Source of the DNA: Actinopolyspora halophila DSM 43834
Lineage (GTDB): Bacteria > Actinomycetota > Actinomycetes > Mycobacteriales > Pseudonocardiaceae
Assembly (NCBI RefSeq): GCF_000371785.1
Contig: NZ_AQUI01000002.1
Span: forward strand, 2,335,276 to 2,399,275
Reading direction: 5' to 3'
DNA: 64,000 nt
Both the position numbers and the translations under genes were made by a program. This document shows, piece by piece, positions 1-11,683 of the stretch (its first letter is position 1; each line of letters begins with the position of its first letter). The notes under the pieces are model-generated. The model made no database searches and was not told the origin of the DNA. It worked only from the letters and a program-made list of their open reading frames with translations.

Positions 1-2
1 TA

Positions 3-611
3 CGCACGGGCTCGGCCCGTACCGTGCTGTTGGACGAGTCCACGACCGCTCGGATCGTGGTGGTCGGCAGCAGGGGGTTGGGCAGCTTCAGCGGAGTGAT
101 ACTGGGTTCGGTCGCGATCGCGCTGTGTCAGCACGGTCAGTGCCCCGTGGCGGTGGTCCGCGAGCCGGACGACGGGGAGGAGGCGACGGATCGACCGATC
201 GTGGTGGGGGTCGACGGGTCCAGCGCGGGCGAACCGGCTCTGCAGTGGGCATTCGAGACGGCCTCCGCGAGGTCGGCCGCTTTGCTGGCCGTGCACGCGT
301 GGCACGACCTGGTGGTGGGACAACTGTGGACCAGGGAGCAGGCCGAGGAACCCCGGGCAGCGGTGCAGGCCGACGAGGAACGACTGATGTCCGAGGTGCT
401 GGCCGGCTGGCGTGCCGACTACCCTGATGTCGCGGTGGACGAACTCGTCGCCTACGGCAAACCCGCACGGTGTCTTTTGGAGCAGGCCCGGACGGCGCGG
501 TTCGTGGTCGTCGGAGCCCGTGGGCGCGGGGGGCTGGCCGGCCTGCTGCTCGGCTCGACCAGCCAAACGCTGCTGCACCACTCACCCTGCCCGGTCGTGG
601 TGGCCCGCTGA
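3..611 (+). CDS. Universal stress protein, tandem UspA domains, 5' truncated by window edge
   Basis: The reading frame is open to the left edge, so the true start lies outside the window; a GTG at 24 is internal to the first domain. The visible part holds the C-terminal end of one UspA domain (VVVGSRGLG, then a glycine-serine loop and CPVAVVRE) and a complete second domain. The second domain opens IVVGVDGSSAG and closes VVVGARGRGG..GSTSQTLLHHSPCPVVV, which is the ATP-binding G-2X-G-9X-G(S/T) signature. Tandem Usp proteins in actinobacteria bind ATP and are linked to dormancy or hypoxia responses; that role is family knowledge, not shown here. It converges on cstA with a shared hairpin between them. 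Confidence 0.9.
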   Translation, partial: RTGSARTVLLDESTTARIVVVGSRGLGSFSGVILGSVAIALCQHGQCPVAVVREPDDGEEATDRPIVVGVDGSSAGEPALQWAFETASARSAALLAVHAWHDLVVGQLWTREQAEEPRAAVQADEERLMSEVLAGWRADYPDVAVDELVAYGKPARCLLEQARTARFVVVGARGRGGLAGLLLGSTSQTLLHHSPCPVVVAR

Positions 612-634
612 ACGGGAACCAGCCGACGGGCCGG

Positions 635-655
635 GACGGGAACGTCGTTCCTGTC
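635..655. terminator. Bidirectional hairpin between usp and cstA
   Basis: GACGGGAACG and CGTTCCTGTC form a 10-bp stem with one G.U pair around position 645, in the 79-base gap between the convergent stop codons. There is no T tract, as is common for actinobacterial terminators. Function is inferred from position. Confidence 0.5.
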
Positions 656-690
656 GGAAGGTCCCGAGCGCAGGGCTTCGAACGGCTCCT

Positions 691-2406
691 TCACGTCTCC
701 GCGGAGTGCGTGACGACGTCCTGCTCCGAACGACTCCGTGCCGCACGCCTCAGCGCCACGACTGCTTCGACGATCAACCAGACGGCGAGCAGGAAGATGA
801 TCAGATCCAGCGGAGCGAGCACCCACTGGCCCTGCTGGAGGAATTCCAGCAGGTTCAGCGTCAGGGCCCAGGTCGTCATCACCAGCAGGACCACCAGCGG
901 CAACAGCACCACCAGGGGATTGCGGTTGTTCTTGGTTACCCAGACGGCCACCACTGCGAGGGCCAGGCCGGCCGTGAGCTGATTCGTGGTGCCGAAGAGT
1001 TGCCAGAGCACACCGAAGGTGTAGCCCTTCTCGCCACCGCCGGGAAGCAGCGCCATCGCCATCGGGACGACCACGGCCACGGTCGTGGCCACCGTCATGT
1101 TCCTGGAGAGCGCGGACACGCGGGTGATCTCTCCGATCTCCTGCACCACGTAGCGCTGCAACCGCACACCGGTGTCCATCGTGGTCGCGGCGAAGCTGAT
1201 CACCACTATGGTGGCGAAAACGACGCCGAGGCTCACGGGGAGACCGAGGTTGTTCGCGAATCCGGCGACTCCCTCCACGAAGTTCTGCGTGGCTCCGTCG
1301 GAGGCGAGCGCGAAACTCGAGTAGAGGTCGTTCCACTCCGCGCGGGAACCGACCGCTCCGGCCGTCACGGCCAGCACGGCCGCGAGCGCCAGCGCCCCTT
1401 CGCTGACGGCTCCCATGTACCCGACGTAGCGCGCGTCGGTCTCCCGGTGCAACTGCTTCGACGAGGTGCCGGAGCAGACCAGGCTGTGAAAACCGGACAC
1501 CGCGCCGCAGGCGATGGTCACGAACAGGAAGGGGAACCAGCTCGGCGCGTCCGCGGGGACGTCGTTGATCACCGGCGCGGCTATCCGGTCGAAACCGACG
1601 ATGATGCCGAGCAGGATGACGCCGAGGCCGATGAACAGCTGGTGGGAGTTGATGTAGTCCCTCGGTTGCAGCAGCACCCAGACGGGGAGTCGGGAGGCCA
1701 CGAACGTGTAGGCGAACAGCATGACGACCCAGAGCGTTCGTGGCTCGATGCCCAGGGATCCGGCGAGCGGTTCCACCGAGACGGGGAACTGGGTTCCGAG
1801 CAGGATGGTCAGATAGAGGACGACCACGCCGACGACCGAGGGCACGAAGGCCGAGGAACGAGTGCGGTAGACGTACTGCCCGATTCCGATGGCCAGTGGT
1901 ATTTGCAGCAGCACCGGAAGAACCGCGGCCGGGTTCGCCACGAACAGGTTGGCTATCACAACTGCGAACACGGCGTTGACCAGCGTGAGCAGGAAAAAGA
2001 TGATCAACAGGAAGAGAGTTCGCGCTCTTTTGCTGATCACTTCCCTGGCCACGGCCCCGATGCTCTGCGCCCTGTGACGTACCGAGATCACGAGTGAGCC
2101 GAAGTCGTGCACCCCGGCGGCGAACACCGTGCCCACGGTGATCCACAGCAGTGCCGGTCCCCAGCCCCAGAAGACCGCGATCGCCGGACCGACGATCGGA
2201 GCAGCCCCCGCGACCGAGGTGAAGTGATGTCCGAACAGCACGTGTTTGTTGGTCGGTACGAAGTCGACGCCGTCGTTCCGCTGGTGGGCGGGGGTGGGGA
2301 ACTCGGGATCCAGGGCATACACGCGGCGTGCCAGATAGGCCGAGTAGTAGCGGTACCCCAGGGCAAAGATCCCCAGGACCACCAGAGCTGGGACGATCGC
2401 GGGCAT
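691..2406 (-). CDS. cstA: Carbon starvation protein A family transporter
   Basis: A 571-residue polytopic membrane protein of the CstA family, which imports pyruvate and, in some bacteria, peptides during carbon limitation. The N-terminal signature NDGVDFVPTNKHVLFGHHF followed by SVAGAAPIVGPAIAVFWGWGPALLW is diagnostic. About 15 hydrophobic segments follow to a charged C-terminal tail. It is shorter than the roughly 700-residue E. coli CstA, as usual for the actinobacterial form. The ATG at 2406 is preceded by GGAGGAG. No small YbdD-like partner gene follows, because only 79 bases separate the stop from the convergent usp gene. A GTGGTATAAGCCAC dyad (2444-2457) sits in the divergent promoter region and may be an operator. 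Confidence 0.92.
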   Translation of the reverse strand: MPAIVPALVVLGIFALGYRYYSAYLARRVYALDPEFPTPAHQRNDGVDFVPTNKHVLFGHHFTSVAGAAPIVGPAIAVFWGWGPALLWITVGTVFAAGVHDFGSLVISVRHRAQSIGAVAREVISKRARTLFLLIIFFLLTLVNAVFAVVIANLFVANPAAVLPVLLQIPLAIGIGQYVYRTRSSAFVPSVVGVVVLYLTILLGTQFPVSVEPLAGSLGIEPRTLWVVMLFAYTFVASRLPVWVLLQPRDYINSHQLFIGLGVILLGIIVGFDRIAAPVINDVPADAPSWFPFLFVTIACGAVSGFHSLVCSGTSSKQLHRETDARYVGYMGAVSEGALALAAVLAVTAGAVGSRAEWNDLYSSFALASDGATQNFVEGVAGFANNLGLPVSLGVVFATIVVISFAATTMDTGVRLQRYVVQEIGEITRVSALSRNMTVATTVAVVVPMAMALLPGGGEKGYTFGVLWQLFGTTNQLTAGLALAVVAVWVTKNNRNPLVVLLPLVVLLVMTTWALTLNLLEFLQQGQWVLAPLDLIIFLLAVWLIVEAVVALRRAARSRSEQDVVTHSAET

Positions 2407-2510
2407 GTCTCACTCCTCCGGCATGGCCGTGATGTCTGACAACGTGGTATAAGCCACCGGCGGAGAGTATCTCCCATTCGGGGGACACACCAGAGTGGAA
2501 GGAAGTAACG

Positions 2511-3311
2511 GTGCGGTGTTTTCGGTCCACATGGCGTGAGGCGCTGACCGCCGAACTGTGCTGGGTGGACGGAAAAGGTCATCCCGGGGTGATCGCCGTT
2601 ACTCCGCTGTCGGACGGGGAGACTCCTTGTGTGGCGCTGCCGTACTCCTGTCTGCCCCTGGCCCGTGAGCTCTCCGGCGCGGAAGAGGTCGGGTTCTCCG
2701 TGACGGACGGGCGTTCCCTGGGGACGGGGGACGACGGTCTCGTGGCTTACGGGTCGGTGCGAGTGCGGGAGGACCTGACCGGGGAGTACTTCCTCCACGG
2801 GCTGCTCGAGCAGGAACTGTTCAAGTACCCGCCTTCGCGGTTGCTGGCGGACAGCGTGCTCTCACGACGGGAGAACTGGTGGTGGACGCCGCGGTTGATC
2901 GTGGAGATGCCTTCCCCTGAACGTGTGGTGGAGCTAGCCGCGCGCGTCGATCCGGGAAAGCACGCCCTGGCGGTCGGTGATGCCTCCGCGCGGCCGGAGG
3001 TGAGCACCGTCTCGATCGACGGATTTTCCACTGATCGGGTGAAGTACTCGAGGCTGGGGGAAAACGAACCGCTCCGCGCGGGTTCGGGAGTGTTGTTCGG
3101 ACACGACTACACGGCCTCCGACTTCGAACGGTGGGAGAGCTGGCGGGCTTTCGGGCGGTTCTCCGCGGCGGAACTGCTGATCGAGCACCGCGAGGGGAAC
3201 GGTCCGGGCCGGCGTCTCGCGCCCCTGGGACTGTTGGAACGCATCCGGCGCAGGCATCGGTTGGCCAAGGAGTGCCGCCGGGCGATCGTTGCTGCCGAAC
3301 GGGGTGGTTGA
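2511..3311 (+). CDS. Conserved actinobacterial protein of unknown function, possibly split-barrel flavin-binding
   Basis: A 266-residue soluble protein with no signal peptide or membrane segment. The GTG start at 2511 has a GGAAG ribosome binding site a few bases upstream. I do not recognise a named family. The N-terminal half (CWVDGKGHPGVIAVTPL, then VALPYS..LARELSGAEEVGFSVTD) has the strand pattern of pyridoxamine-phosphate-oxidase-like flavin split barrels, and the C-terminal third (VLFGHDYTASDFERWESWRAFGRF) looks helical and conserved. Divergently transcribed from cstA with 104 bases between the starts, so the two may share a control region. The oxidoreductase suggestion is weak inference; heme or F420 binding are alternatives. 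Confidence 0.65.
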   Translation: MRCFRSTWREALTAELCWVDGKGHPGVIAVTPLSDGETPCVALPYSCLPLARELSGAEEVGFSVTDGRSLGTGDDGLVAYGSVRVREDLTGEYFLHGLLEQELFKYPPSRLLADSVLSRRENWWWTPRLIVEMPSPERVVELAARVDPGKHALAVGDASARPEVSTVSIDGFSTDRVKYSRLGENEPLRAGSGVLFGHDYTASDFERWESWRAFGRFSAAELLIEHREGNGPGRRLAPLGLLERIRRRHRLAKECRRAIVAAERGG

Positions 3312-3793
3312 GCGATCTCACGAACTTCTCCGGTGCGAGCTTTCCCGCACGGTGCTCGGACGTCTTCCGGGGTTTCCGGAAACCGCGTTGTCGTGGGCAG
3401 CGATCCGAGCAGTACGAGAAGTACCGGACCATTCTGGCATTCCGGCCGGTGGCGTCCCTTCTTTTCCGCGGCGTGCAGTGGCGTCCACCGGTTTCGGCGG
3501 GGTGCCGGATCCGTGCTTTCTTTGAACGATTTTCGGAAACATCGCGGGGCAAATCGTTCCCCGCCGATGCGCGATTCCGCTCCGCTTCCCGGGCAGGGGA
3601 TAGCGAGGAGCTCCCGTTCTCCCGGGCGCCGACGAGCCCGTGAACGAAGTCCGGACGACACGGCGACGAGCTCGTCGGCAGGAGGACTCGGTTGTTCACC
3701 GATTCGTTCCCGGGAACACCCACAGACCCGGGATTCGAACGCCCGGAGGGGCGTGTTCGCGGCGTTTCGCGGTGCGATCGAGCCGTGAGGAGG
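3312..3793. other. Long convergent intergenic region rich in perfect palindromes
   Basis: These 482 bases lie between two convergent stop codons. No convincing gene: open frames here have unnatural composition and no ribosome binding site. Dyads seen: GGTTTCCGGAAACC (3371-3384), GCGGGG...CCCCGC with a 9-base loop (3544-3564), CGACGAGCTCGTCG (3664-3677) and GTTCCCGGGAAC (3706-3717). One or two could serve as terminators for the flanking genes, but the number and spread exceed what that needs. Confidence 0.6.
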
Positions 3794-4471
3794 TCACCAG
3801 CCCCGCTCACGCCACTCGGACAACTTGGGCCGCTCGGCCCCCAGCGTGGAGTCGTCGCCGTGACCGGGATAGAACCACGTCTCGTCGGGCAGCACCGCGA
3901 ACACGCGGTTCTCCACGTCGTCGAGCAGTGCCCGGAAGTCCTCCGCCGAGTTGGTCTTGCCCACTCCACCGGGGAACAGCGAGTCCCCGGTGAACAGATG
4001 TGGACGACCACTCGGATCCCGGTAGAGCAGAGCGATGGAGCCGGGAGTGTGTCCGCGCAGGTGGATGACCTCCAGCGTCGAGTCGCCCACCTGGACGGTC
4101 TCCCCGTGCTCGACCTCCCGGTCCGGGGGCACCGGCAGGGGATGGGCGTCCTCGGGGTGGGCCACGGTGTAGGAGCCCGTTTGTCCCGCGACGGATCCGA
4201 GGGCCTGCCAGTGATCCGGATGCTGGTGCGTGGTCACGATGGTGCGCAACCGCGGGCGGTCCTCGTCGTGGCCGAGCAGGTCCGCCAGTCGTTCGGGATC
4301 GTTGGCCGCGTCGACCAGCAGCGCATCCCCCGTGTTGCTGCACGTGAGCAGATACGCGTTGTTGTCCATCGGACCGACGGAAATCTTGGTTATGGTCAGC
4401 GCGTCGAGCCTGAGCCTGGCGGCGGCCCCACCCGGTTGTACGTGTCCGGTGTATTGTTCCTGGATCTCCAC
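3794..4471 (-). CDS. MBL-fold metallo-hydrolase (glyoxalase II-like)
   Basis: A 225-residue cytoplasmic metallo-beta-lactamase-fold hydrolase. The metal-binding motif THQHPDH (residues about 81-87) is followed by a histidine in HLRGHTPGSIALL, an aspartate in FTGDSLF and the late histidine in FYPGHGDD; together these are the two-zinc ligand set of glyoxalase II-like enzymes. The GTG at 4471 is chosen because homologous sequence begins there (EIQEQYTG) and the region upstream loses MBL character. The substrate is probably a thioester such as a mycothiol conjugate, but that is inference from the family and from the neighbouring mycothiol-type isomerase gene 34 bases upstream in the same direction. 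Confidence 0.85.
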   Translation of the reverse strand: MEIQEQYTGHVQPGGAAARLRLDALTITKISVGPMDNNAYLLTCSNTGDALLVDAANDPERLADLLGHDEDRPRLRTIVTTHQHPDHWQALGSVAGQTGSYTVAHPEDAHPLPVPPDREVEHGETVQVGDSTLEVIHLRGHTPGSIALLYRDPSGRPHLFTGDSLFPGGVGKTNSAEDFRALLDDVENRVFAVLPDETWFYPGHGDDSTLGAERPKLSEWRERGW

Positions 4472-4505
4472 GCGGCCGAGCCTAACCGGAGCGGTTCCCG
4501 GATGC

Positions 4506-5276
4506 TCACAGCCACGGTGGGAGTTCCGGGGTGGAGTCGCCGAGAGCCTCGGGCGCGGTTCGTCCCAGCAACCACCCCAGGACCGTCCCGGCCCTGCCCC
4601 GAACCCGGTGTCGACGGGAGTGCGGCGCTCCGATCTCCCACACGGTGCTGCTGCCGTCGTCGAAGTCGATGGTGACCGACAGCGGTGGGACGTCCGGACG
4701 GCCCCCGAACTGGCGGACCGTGTCGTTGAGCAGCCTTTCGAGGTCACCCTGTGGTATGTCCTCGAATCCGAATCCGTGATCGAGGTCGACCAGGTGGACC
4801 CTGACCTCGAACAGTCGGGTACGCAGCACCTCGTGAGCCGGAACGGGTTTGCCGGGGGCGCCGACCACCAGGGAGTTCCAGGCCTCCTGCGGCAGGGTGC
4901 GGGCGGCTTCGAAGAAGCGGCCGGACGAGGCGGCCAGGTCCTCGAACAGCAGCCGGTGATTGCGGTGGCTTCCCTCCGCGATGTCCGCGTCCCTGTCCGC
5001 CCTGCTCGGGTACATGGGGTGTTCCACGCCGGTACGAGCCCAGGTGAGCAGGTTCACGCACCCGTCCGCGTGGCGAGCCAGATGTGAGATCACGTGCGCC
5101 CGGTTCCAGCCGGGCAGCGAGCTGGGGGTGTGCACCGAGACCTCGTCCATCGTCTCCACGGTCTCGAGCAGCGTGTTCGTGGCGCCCTGTACGGCGGCGA
5201 CGAGGCTGTGGGTTCTGGGCTGTTCCGTCGTGGTGCGTTCGTGTGGATGACCCGTGCGAGACTCGAGTTCGACCAT
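4506..5276 (-). CDS. Maleylpyruvate isomerase family (mycothiol-dependent, DinB-like) protein
   Basis: A 256-residue protein whose N-terminal half is a DinB-like four-helix bundle (SLPGWNRAHVISHLARHADG, with histidines placed to bind a metal) and whose C-terminal half is the MDMPI C-terminal domain. Known members use mycothiol as cofactor for maleylpyruvate isomerisation; many paralogues have other mycothiol-S-transferase roles, so the exact substrate is open. The ATG at 5276 has a strong GGAAGGAGG site 4 bases upstream. It is followed after 34 bases by the MBL-fold hydrolase gene, suggesting a two-gene thiol-metabolism operon. Confidence 0.85.
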   Translation of the reverse strand: MVELESRTGHPHERTTTEQPRTHSLVAAVQGATNTLLETVETMDEVSVHTPSSLPGWNRAHVISHLARHADGCVNLLTWARTGVEHPMYPSRADRDADIAEGSHRNHRLLFEDLAASSGRFFEAARTLPQEAWNSLVVGAPGKPVPAHEVLRTRLFEVRVHLVDLDHGFGFEDIPQGDLERLLNDTVRQFGGRPDVPPLSVTIDFDDGSSTVWEIGAPHSRRHRVRGRAGTVLGWLLGRTAPEALGDSTPELPPWL

Positions 5277-5707
5277 GCGCCTCCTTCCGGGAATGCCGCG
5301 TTTCCTTCGGGGGCCGTGGGGAGCACCATCGAAAGGAAGTCCACCCGGTGTGGTCGAGGGTAAACGTGGTTTCGGCTCCGCGGTAGTGCTCTCGTCCACC
5401 ACTGGTCGGGTTTTTCCGAACGGCGGGGTGTGAGCGGGGAGAGGTCCCTGCTCCGGCCGGTGGAATTTCGGTGTGGCGAAAAGCGTTCCCCAGCAGGGCC
5501 CGGGGGTTCTCGCGTCGGAACAGCCGCGCCGAACAGCTCTGTCGGGCCTCTGCCATAGCATGGGAGCACCACACCCCGTGCCCGCGGATCGACACGGTCG
5601 ATCGGGTAGCGGAAGCGCGCGGGCGGGAGTGGTGTGCGGTGGCGTGCGGCGGACCGACGCCACCCGTGCATCCGCATTGACCACGCACTTTGCGAAGGGA
5701 TCACCGA
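5277..5707. other. Divergent intergenic region upstream of uvrA
   Basis: These 431 bases separate the divergent isomerase and uvrA starts. No gene is supported. A TAGCAT box at 5556-5561 is a possible -10 element for uvrA. The dyad GATCGAC-ACG-GTCGATC at 5587-5603 is a near-perfect inverted repeat that could be an operator; its spacing does not fit the actinobacterial LexA box (TCGAAC-4-GTTCGA). Confidence 0.4.
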
Positions 5708-8572
<2,865 letters not shown>

Positions 8573-8594
8573 GTCGACCCCCGGGCCGTTCTGC

Positions 8595-8647
8595 CGGTGC
8601 TCTCCGTGCGCACCTCCCGAACGGGGACGCGCCCACGGAGAGCACCG
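8595..8647 (+). terminator. Hairpin terminator after uvrA
   Basis: A perfect 14-bp stem, CGGTGCTCTCCGTG (8595-8608) with CACGGAGAGCACCG (8634-8647), encloses a 25-base loop, starting 22 bases after the uvrA stop. No T tract follows. Its first bases (CTGCCGGTGCTCTCCG) resemble the end block of the intergenic repeat family described in the findings. Confidence 0.7.
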
Positions 8648-8874
8648 CTTCCGGTGCGGCGGCACGACGACCGGATCGAGGACACGTTCGAGTCCCATGT
8701 GGATGATCATTCCGGAGTTTCGCGATATTCTCCGGACACTATGTACTGTGGCCACACCCGACAGATCGCGTTTTCCGGACGATCGGCACCCGTTCTCCGT
8801 CCGGTAGCCCTCTGGGCGTCGAGTCCCACGCTTCCGTATCGTCACAGTGTCGGAACGGAAGGTGGTCACGGAGC

Positions 8875-9993
8875 GTGAACGGGGTCGATTACTACGAGCT
8901 GCTCGGGGTGGCCCGAGACGCGTCGTCCGCGGAGATCAAGTCCGCTTACCGCTCCCTGGCGCGCGTGATGCATCCCGACGCCGGGGGAACGGCCGGTACC
9001 TTCCGGAACCTTCAGGAAGCCTACGAGACCCTCAGCGACCCGGTTCGTCGAGCCGCTTACGACCGAGGCGACCTCGCCAGTGGAACGGAGGGGGGTGCCC
9101 CTGGAGGGCCCACGGTCACACGACGCCGGAGACGCCCCCACACGCGAAGAACCAGAAGGGACTTCGGCGCCGACCCGAACTTCGTGCCACCGAAGCCGGA
9201 ACCCGATGTGGACCAGTTGCCGTGGTGGCACGCCGTGAACCCGAAGCAGCCGGTCCGCTACATTCCACGAGCTCCGTACCGTGGTGGTGCCATGGCGACG
9301 GCCATCGGAGGATGGGCGCTGCTGTTGCCGGTGGTCCTGGTCAACGAGGTGTGGCCACTGCTGCTGGTGCTGTGGTTGATGCCAGCGATAGCCGTGGCCG
9401 GAGCTTATCGCTACGCACCGGAGTACTTACCCGCTGCTTCCGAGGACCGGGCGTTCATCACCGAGTTCGGCCGCTGCACCGTCTTCGGGGAACCGGCAGG
9501 GGTCAGGGGCGAACACGGCGAACGACTGACCGCCGAACTGCTGTCCACTTATCTGACCCGCATTCCCGGGGTCCGGATATTTCACGGCCTCTCCTGGCCC
9601 GATTCGGTGTTCGCCGATATCGACCACGCGGTGCTCTGCGGCAGGAGACTGGTGCTCGTCGAGTCGAAAATGTGGCTTCCGGGACATTACACCGCCGACG
9701 CGGACGGCACCTTGCGTCGTAACGGGAGCGTTTTCCGGGGCGGGAGCACCAACCTGGTCGAGAGCATCGCGACCTACCGGGAGCTGTTGCGGGACATCGA
9801 GGTGGTGGGAGCACTGGTGCTGTACCCGAGCCGCGCAGGCGAGATCACCGCGAGCGAGCCCCCGGGCACCGTTCGCGCGCCCCCGATGACTCCGGCGGGG
9901 TTCGTGGACGAGATCGGACACTATCTGGCCGCGGACCCGGCCAGGGTGCACCGGGATGCCTTCCGGCAAGTGCTGGCCCGGGTGATCCCCTGA
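8875..9993 (+). CDS. J-domain / transmembrane / NERD (PD-(D/E)XK-like) fusion protein
   Basis: A 372-residue protein with three parts. Residues 5-65 are a DnaJ J-domain with the HPD motif at 33-35, which stimulates Hsp70 ATPase in known members. A basic linker ([16 protein letters not shown]) leads to one or two hydrophobic segments at about 139-178. Residues about 195-330 look like a NERD domain: [16 protein letters not shown], then D250 and the E263-S-K265 triad in [13 protein letters not shown], which fits the D...ExK core of restriction-type nucleases. The protein therefore seems membrane-anchored with a chaperone-recruiting and a nuclease-like end. GTG start at 8875; GGAAGG lies 12 bases upstream and GGAG nearer. 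Biological role unknown; nuclease activity is inference. Confidence 0.8.
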   Translation: MNGVDYYELLGVARDASSAEIKSAYRSLARVMHPDAGGTAGTFRNLQEAYETLSDPVRRAAYDRGDLASGTEGGAPGGPTVTRRRRRPHTRRTRRDFGADPNFVPPKPEPDVDQLPWWHAVNPKQPVRYIPRAPYRGGAMATAIGGWALLLPVVLVNEVWPLLLVLWLMPAIAVAGAYRYAPEYLPAASEDRAFITEFGRCTVFGEPAGVRGEHGERLTAELLSTYLTRIPGVRIFHGLSWPDSVFADIDHAVLCGRRLVLVESKMWLPGHYTADADGTLRRNGSVFRGGSTNLVESIATYRELLRDIEVVGALVLYPSRAGEITASEPPGTVRAPPMTPAGFVDEIGHYLAADPARVHRDAFRQVLARVIP

Positions 9994-10090
9994 GCGGGGC
10001 TTCCGCTCGGGGTGCCGCAAGCACCCGTCCGGCGGAACCTCTCCGTTGCCCCGTGAGCGACTGCCCAGCCCCCGGGCAGCGGTTTGCTCA
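9991..10090. repeat. Partial copy of the intergenic hairpin repeat; convergent terminators
   Basis: The spacer begins at the stop codon of the J-domain gene and ends at the stop of the convergent hexosaminidase gene. It contains two hairpins, GGGTGC-cgcaa-GCACCC (10010-10026) and CTGCCC...GGGCAG (10061-10079), that can end both transcripts. The stretch from 10029 (CGGCGGAACCTCTCCGTTG, then CCCCGTGAGCG) matches the core of four other spacers in this window, so I treat it as a short copy of that family. Confidence 0.5.
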
Positions 10091-11683
10091 GCGCGGTTTC
10101 CCGGGGACACCGGGACGGGTTTGCCAGGGGTGCGGGCCGTCCAGTGGACGGAACTCCACGCCGAGGGCTTCCAGCCTGGGCAGGTGGTACGTCGCGAGCC
10201 TCCGGTGAAACTCCGCGAAGTTCCGCGCGCTCGCGGTCAGCCAGGCGACCTCGGCGAGGGCGCACAGCCTGGGGAAGGCCGCGTAATCCACTCTGGACGC
10301 ACTGTCCAGGTGCTCCGTCCACAACTGTGCCTGAGTGCCCAGCACACGGTGTGCGCTCCCGCTCGGCATGTCCGGGGGGACGGGGTCGTAGGCGTGGACG
10401 TCCTCCAGGGTGCGGAGATATCCGACGGGGACCGGTTCCCCGGGGTGATCCGCCTGCCTGTGGTCCAGATAGACCTCCTGCTCGGGGCACATGATCGTGT
10501 CGTGTCCGGACGCGACCGCCCGCTTGCCGCCTTCCTCCCCGCGCCACGAGGCGACGATGCCCCCGGGGGGAAGCTCCTGCCCCGCGTCGAGGATCTCGTC
10601 CCAGCCGAGTGCCCTCCTGCCGCGATCCCGCAGGTGTTCGGCCATCCTGCGCAGGAACCAACCGTGCAGGGCGGCCGGCTCGGACAGCCCCAGCTCACGA
10701 CTGCGCTCCCGGCAACGCCGGTCGTTCTCCCACTCGGTAGCGGGAACCTCGTCGCCTCCGACGCAGACGACGGGGGAGGGAAAGACGGAGACAACGTGGT
10801 CGAACACCCGACGGAAGAAGTCCACGGTGCTCTCCTCCGCGTTGAGTACGTGTTCGCTGACCCCCCAACCCGTCCAGACATCCAGTCGGCGATGCGGGGC
10901 GGTGCCCAGTCCGGGGTAGGACGCGATGGCCGCCTGGCAGTGGCCCGGCACATCGACCTCGGGGACCACGGTGATGTGGTGTTCGGCGGCGTAGGAGACG
11001 ATCTCGATCAGATCCTCGCTCGTGTAGTAGCCACCGTGTGGACGGGCCAGGTATTCGGCTGTCGGTCCGGCCCCGAGCTGGGAACCCGATCGCCAGGCTC
11101 CGACCTCGGTCAGCCGGGGCAGCCCGGGAACCTCGATGCGCCACCCCTGGTCGTCGGTGAGGTGCAGGTGCAGCACGTTGAGCTTGTGCGCGGCCAACAG
11201 CTCGACGAAGCGGAGTACCTCGCGTTTGGGCAGGAAATGTCGTGCGAGGTCGAGGTGGCATCCACGCCACGAGAAGCGTGGGCGGTCTTCGAGCTCTCCG
11301 CACGGAAGGGGCCACGGTCCGGTACGAACTACCGATTCGCGCCACGCGCCCGCCCCGAGAAGCTGTCTGAGCGTCTGGGCCGCGTAGTGCGCTCCGGCGG
11401 GATCGTGCGCTCGTACCGAAACTCCTTCGGGGGTGATGCTCATCCGATAGCTTTCGGGGCCGTGGATCTCCCCGGGGGTGATGCGGAAGGTGATGTCCCC
11501 GTCCCCGGTCTCCCGCAGCGGGAGTCCGGTCGCCCCGCCCACCGTCTCCCTGAACCAGCGGACGGTGTCCTCCTCGCCCGCGATCGTGGTGTCGGCGTCC
11601 AGGACGAGCGTTTCCGGTCGGGGACGCACGCTCATCGGCCGGGGGACGACCGCGTGCAGCGGACAGGAGACTTCGTGGTTCAT
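10088..11683 (-). CDS. Beta-N-acetylhexosaminidase, GH20 (DasD-like)
   Basis: A 531-residue family 20 glycoside hydrolase that removes terminal N-acetylglucosamine (or N-acetylgalactosamine) by substrate-assisted catalysis. The GH20b N-terminal domain occupies about 1-130. The TIM barrel starts at FSWRGCHLDLARHFLP and carries the catalytic Asp-Glu pair D311-E312 in VGGDEVPATEW. There is no signal peptide, so it should act in the cytoplasm on imported chitobiose-type sugars. Its ATG overlaps the TGA of the upstream permease gene (ATGA), making it the last gene of the transporter operon. The same arrangement (dasABC followed by the GH20 gene dasD) is known in Streptomyces. Confidence 0.93.
   Translation of the reverse strand: MNHEVSCPLHAVVPRPMSVRPRPETLVLDADTTIAGEEDTVRWFRETVGGATGLPLRETGDGDITFRITPGEIHGPESYRMSITPEGVSVRAHDPAGAHYAAQTLRQLLGAGAWRESVVRTGPWPLPCGELEDRPRFSWRGCHLDLARHFLPKREVLRFVELLAAHKLNVLHLHLTDDQGWRIEVPGLPRLTEVGAWRSGSQLGAGPTAEYLARPHGGYYTSEDLIEIVSYAAEHHITVVPEVDVPGHCQAAIASYPGLGTAPHRRLDVWTGWGVSEHVLNAEESTVDFFRRVFDHVVSVFPSPVVCVGGDEVPATEWENDRRCRERSRELGLSEPAALHGWFLRRMAEHLRDRGRRALGWDEILDAGQELPPGGIVASWRGEEGGKRAVASGHDTIMCPEQEVYLDHRQADHPGEPVPVGYLRTLEDVHAYDPVPPDMPSGSAHRVLGTQAQLWTEHLDSASRVDYAAFPRLCALAEVAWLTASARNFAEFHRRLATYHLPRLEALGVEFRPLDGPHPWQTRPGVPGKPR

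Noticed and set aside
412-2097. Long plus-strand frame opposite cstA
   Set aside because: Histidine/arginine-rich shadow of the CstA gene; the minus-strand protein has clear family motifs.
3730-3752. Sequence resembling a tRNA T-arm (GTTCGAATCCCGGG on the minus strand), suggesting a tRNA or attachment site
   Set aside because: The 5' half of the stem does not pair correctly around the loop, and no D-arm, anticodon arm or acceptor stem can be assembled next to it.
5587-5603. Dyad GATCGAC-ACG-GTCGATC considered as a LexA box for uvrA
   Set aside because: Spacing and half-sites do not match TCGAAC-4-GTTCGA; kept only as an unspecified inverted repeat.
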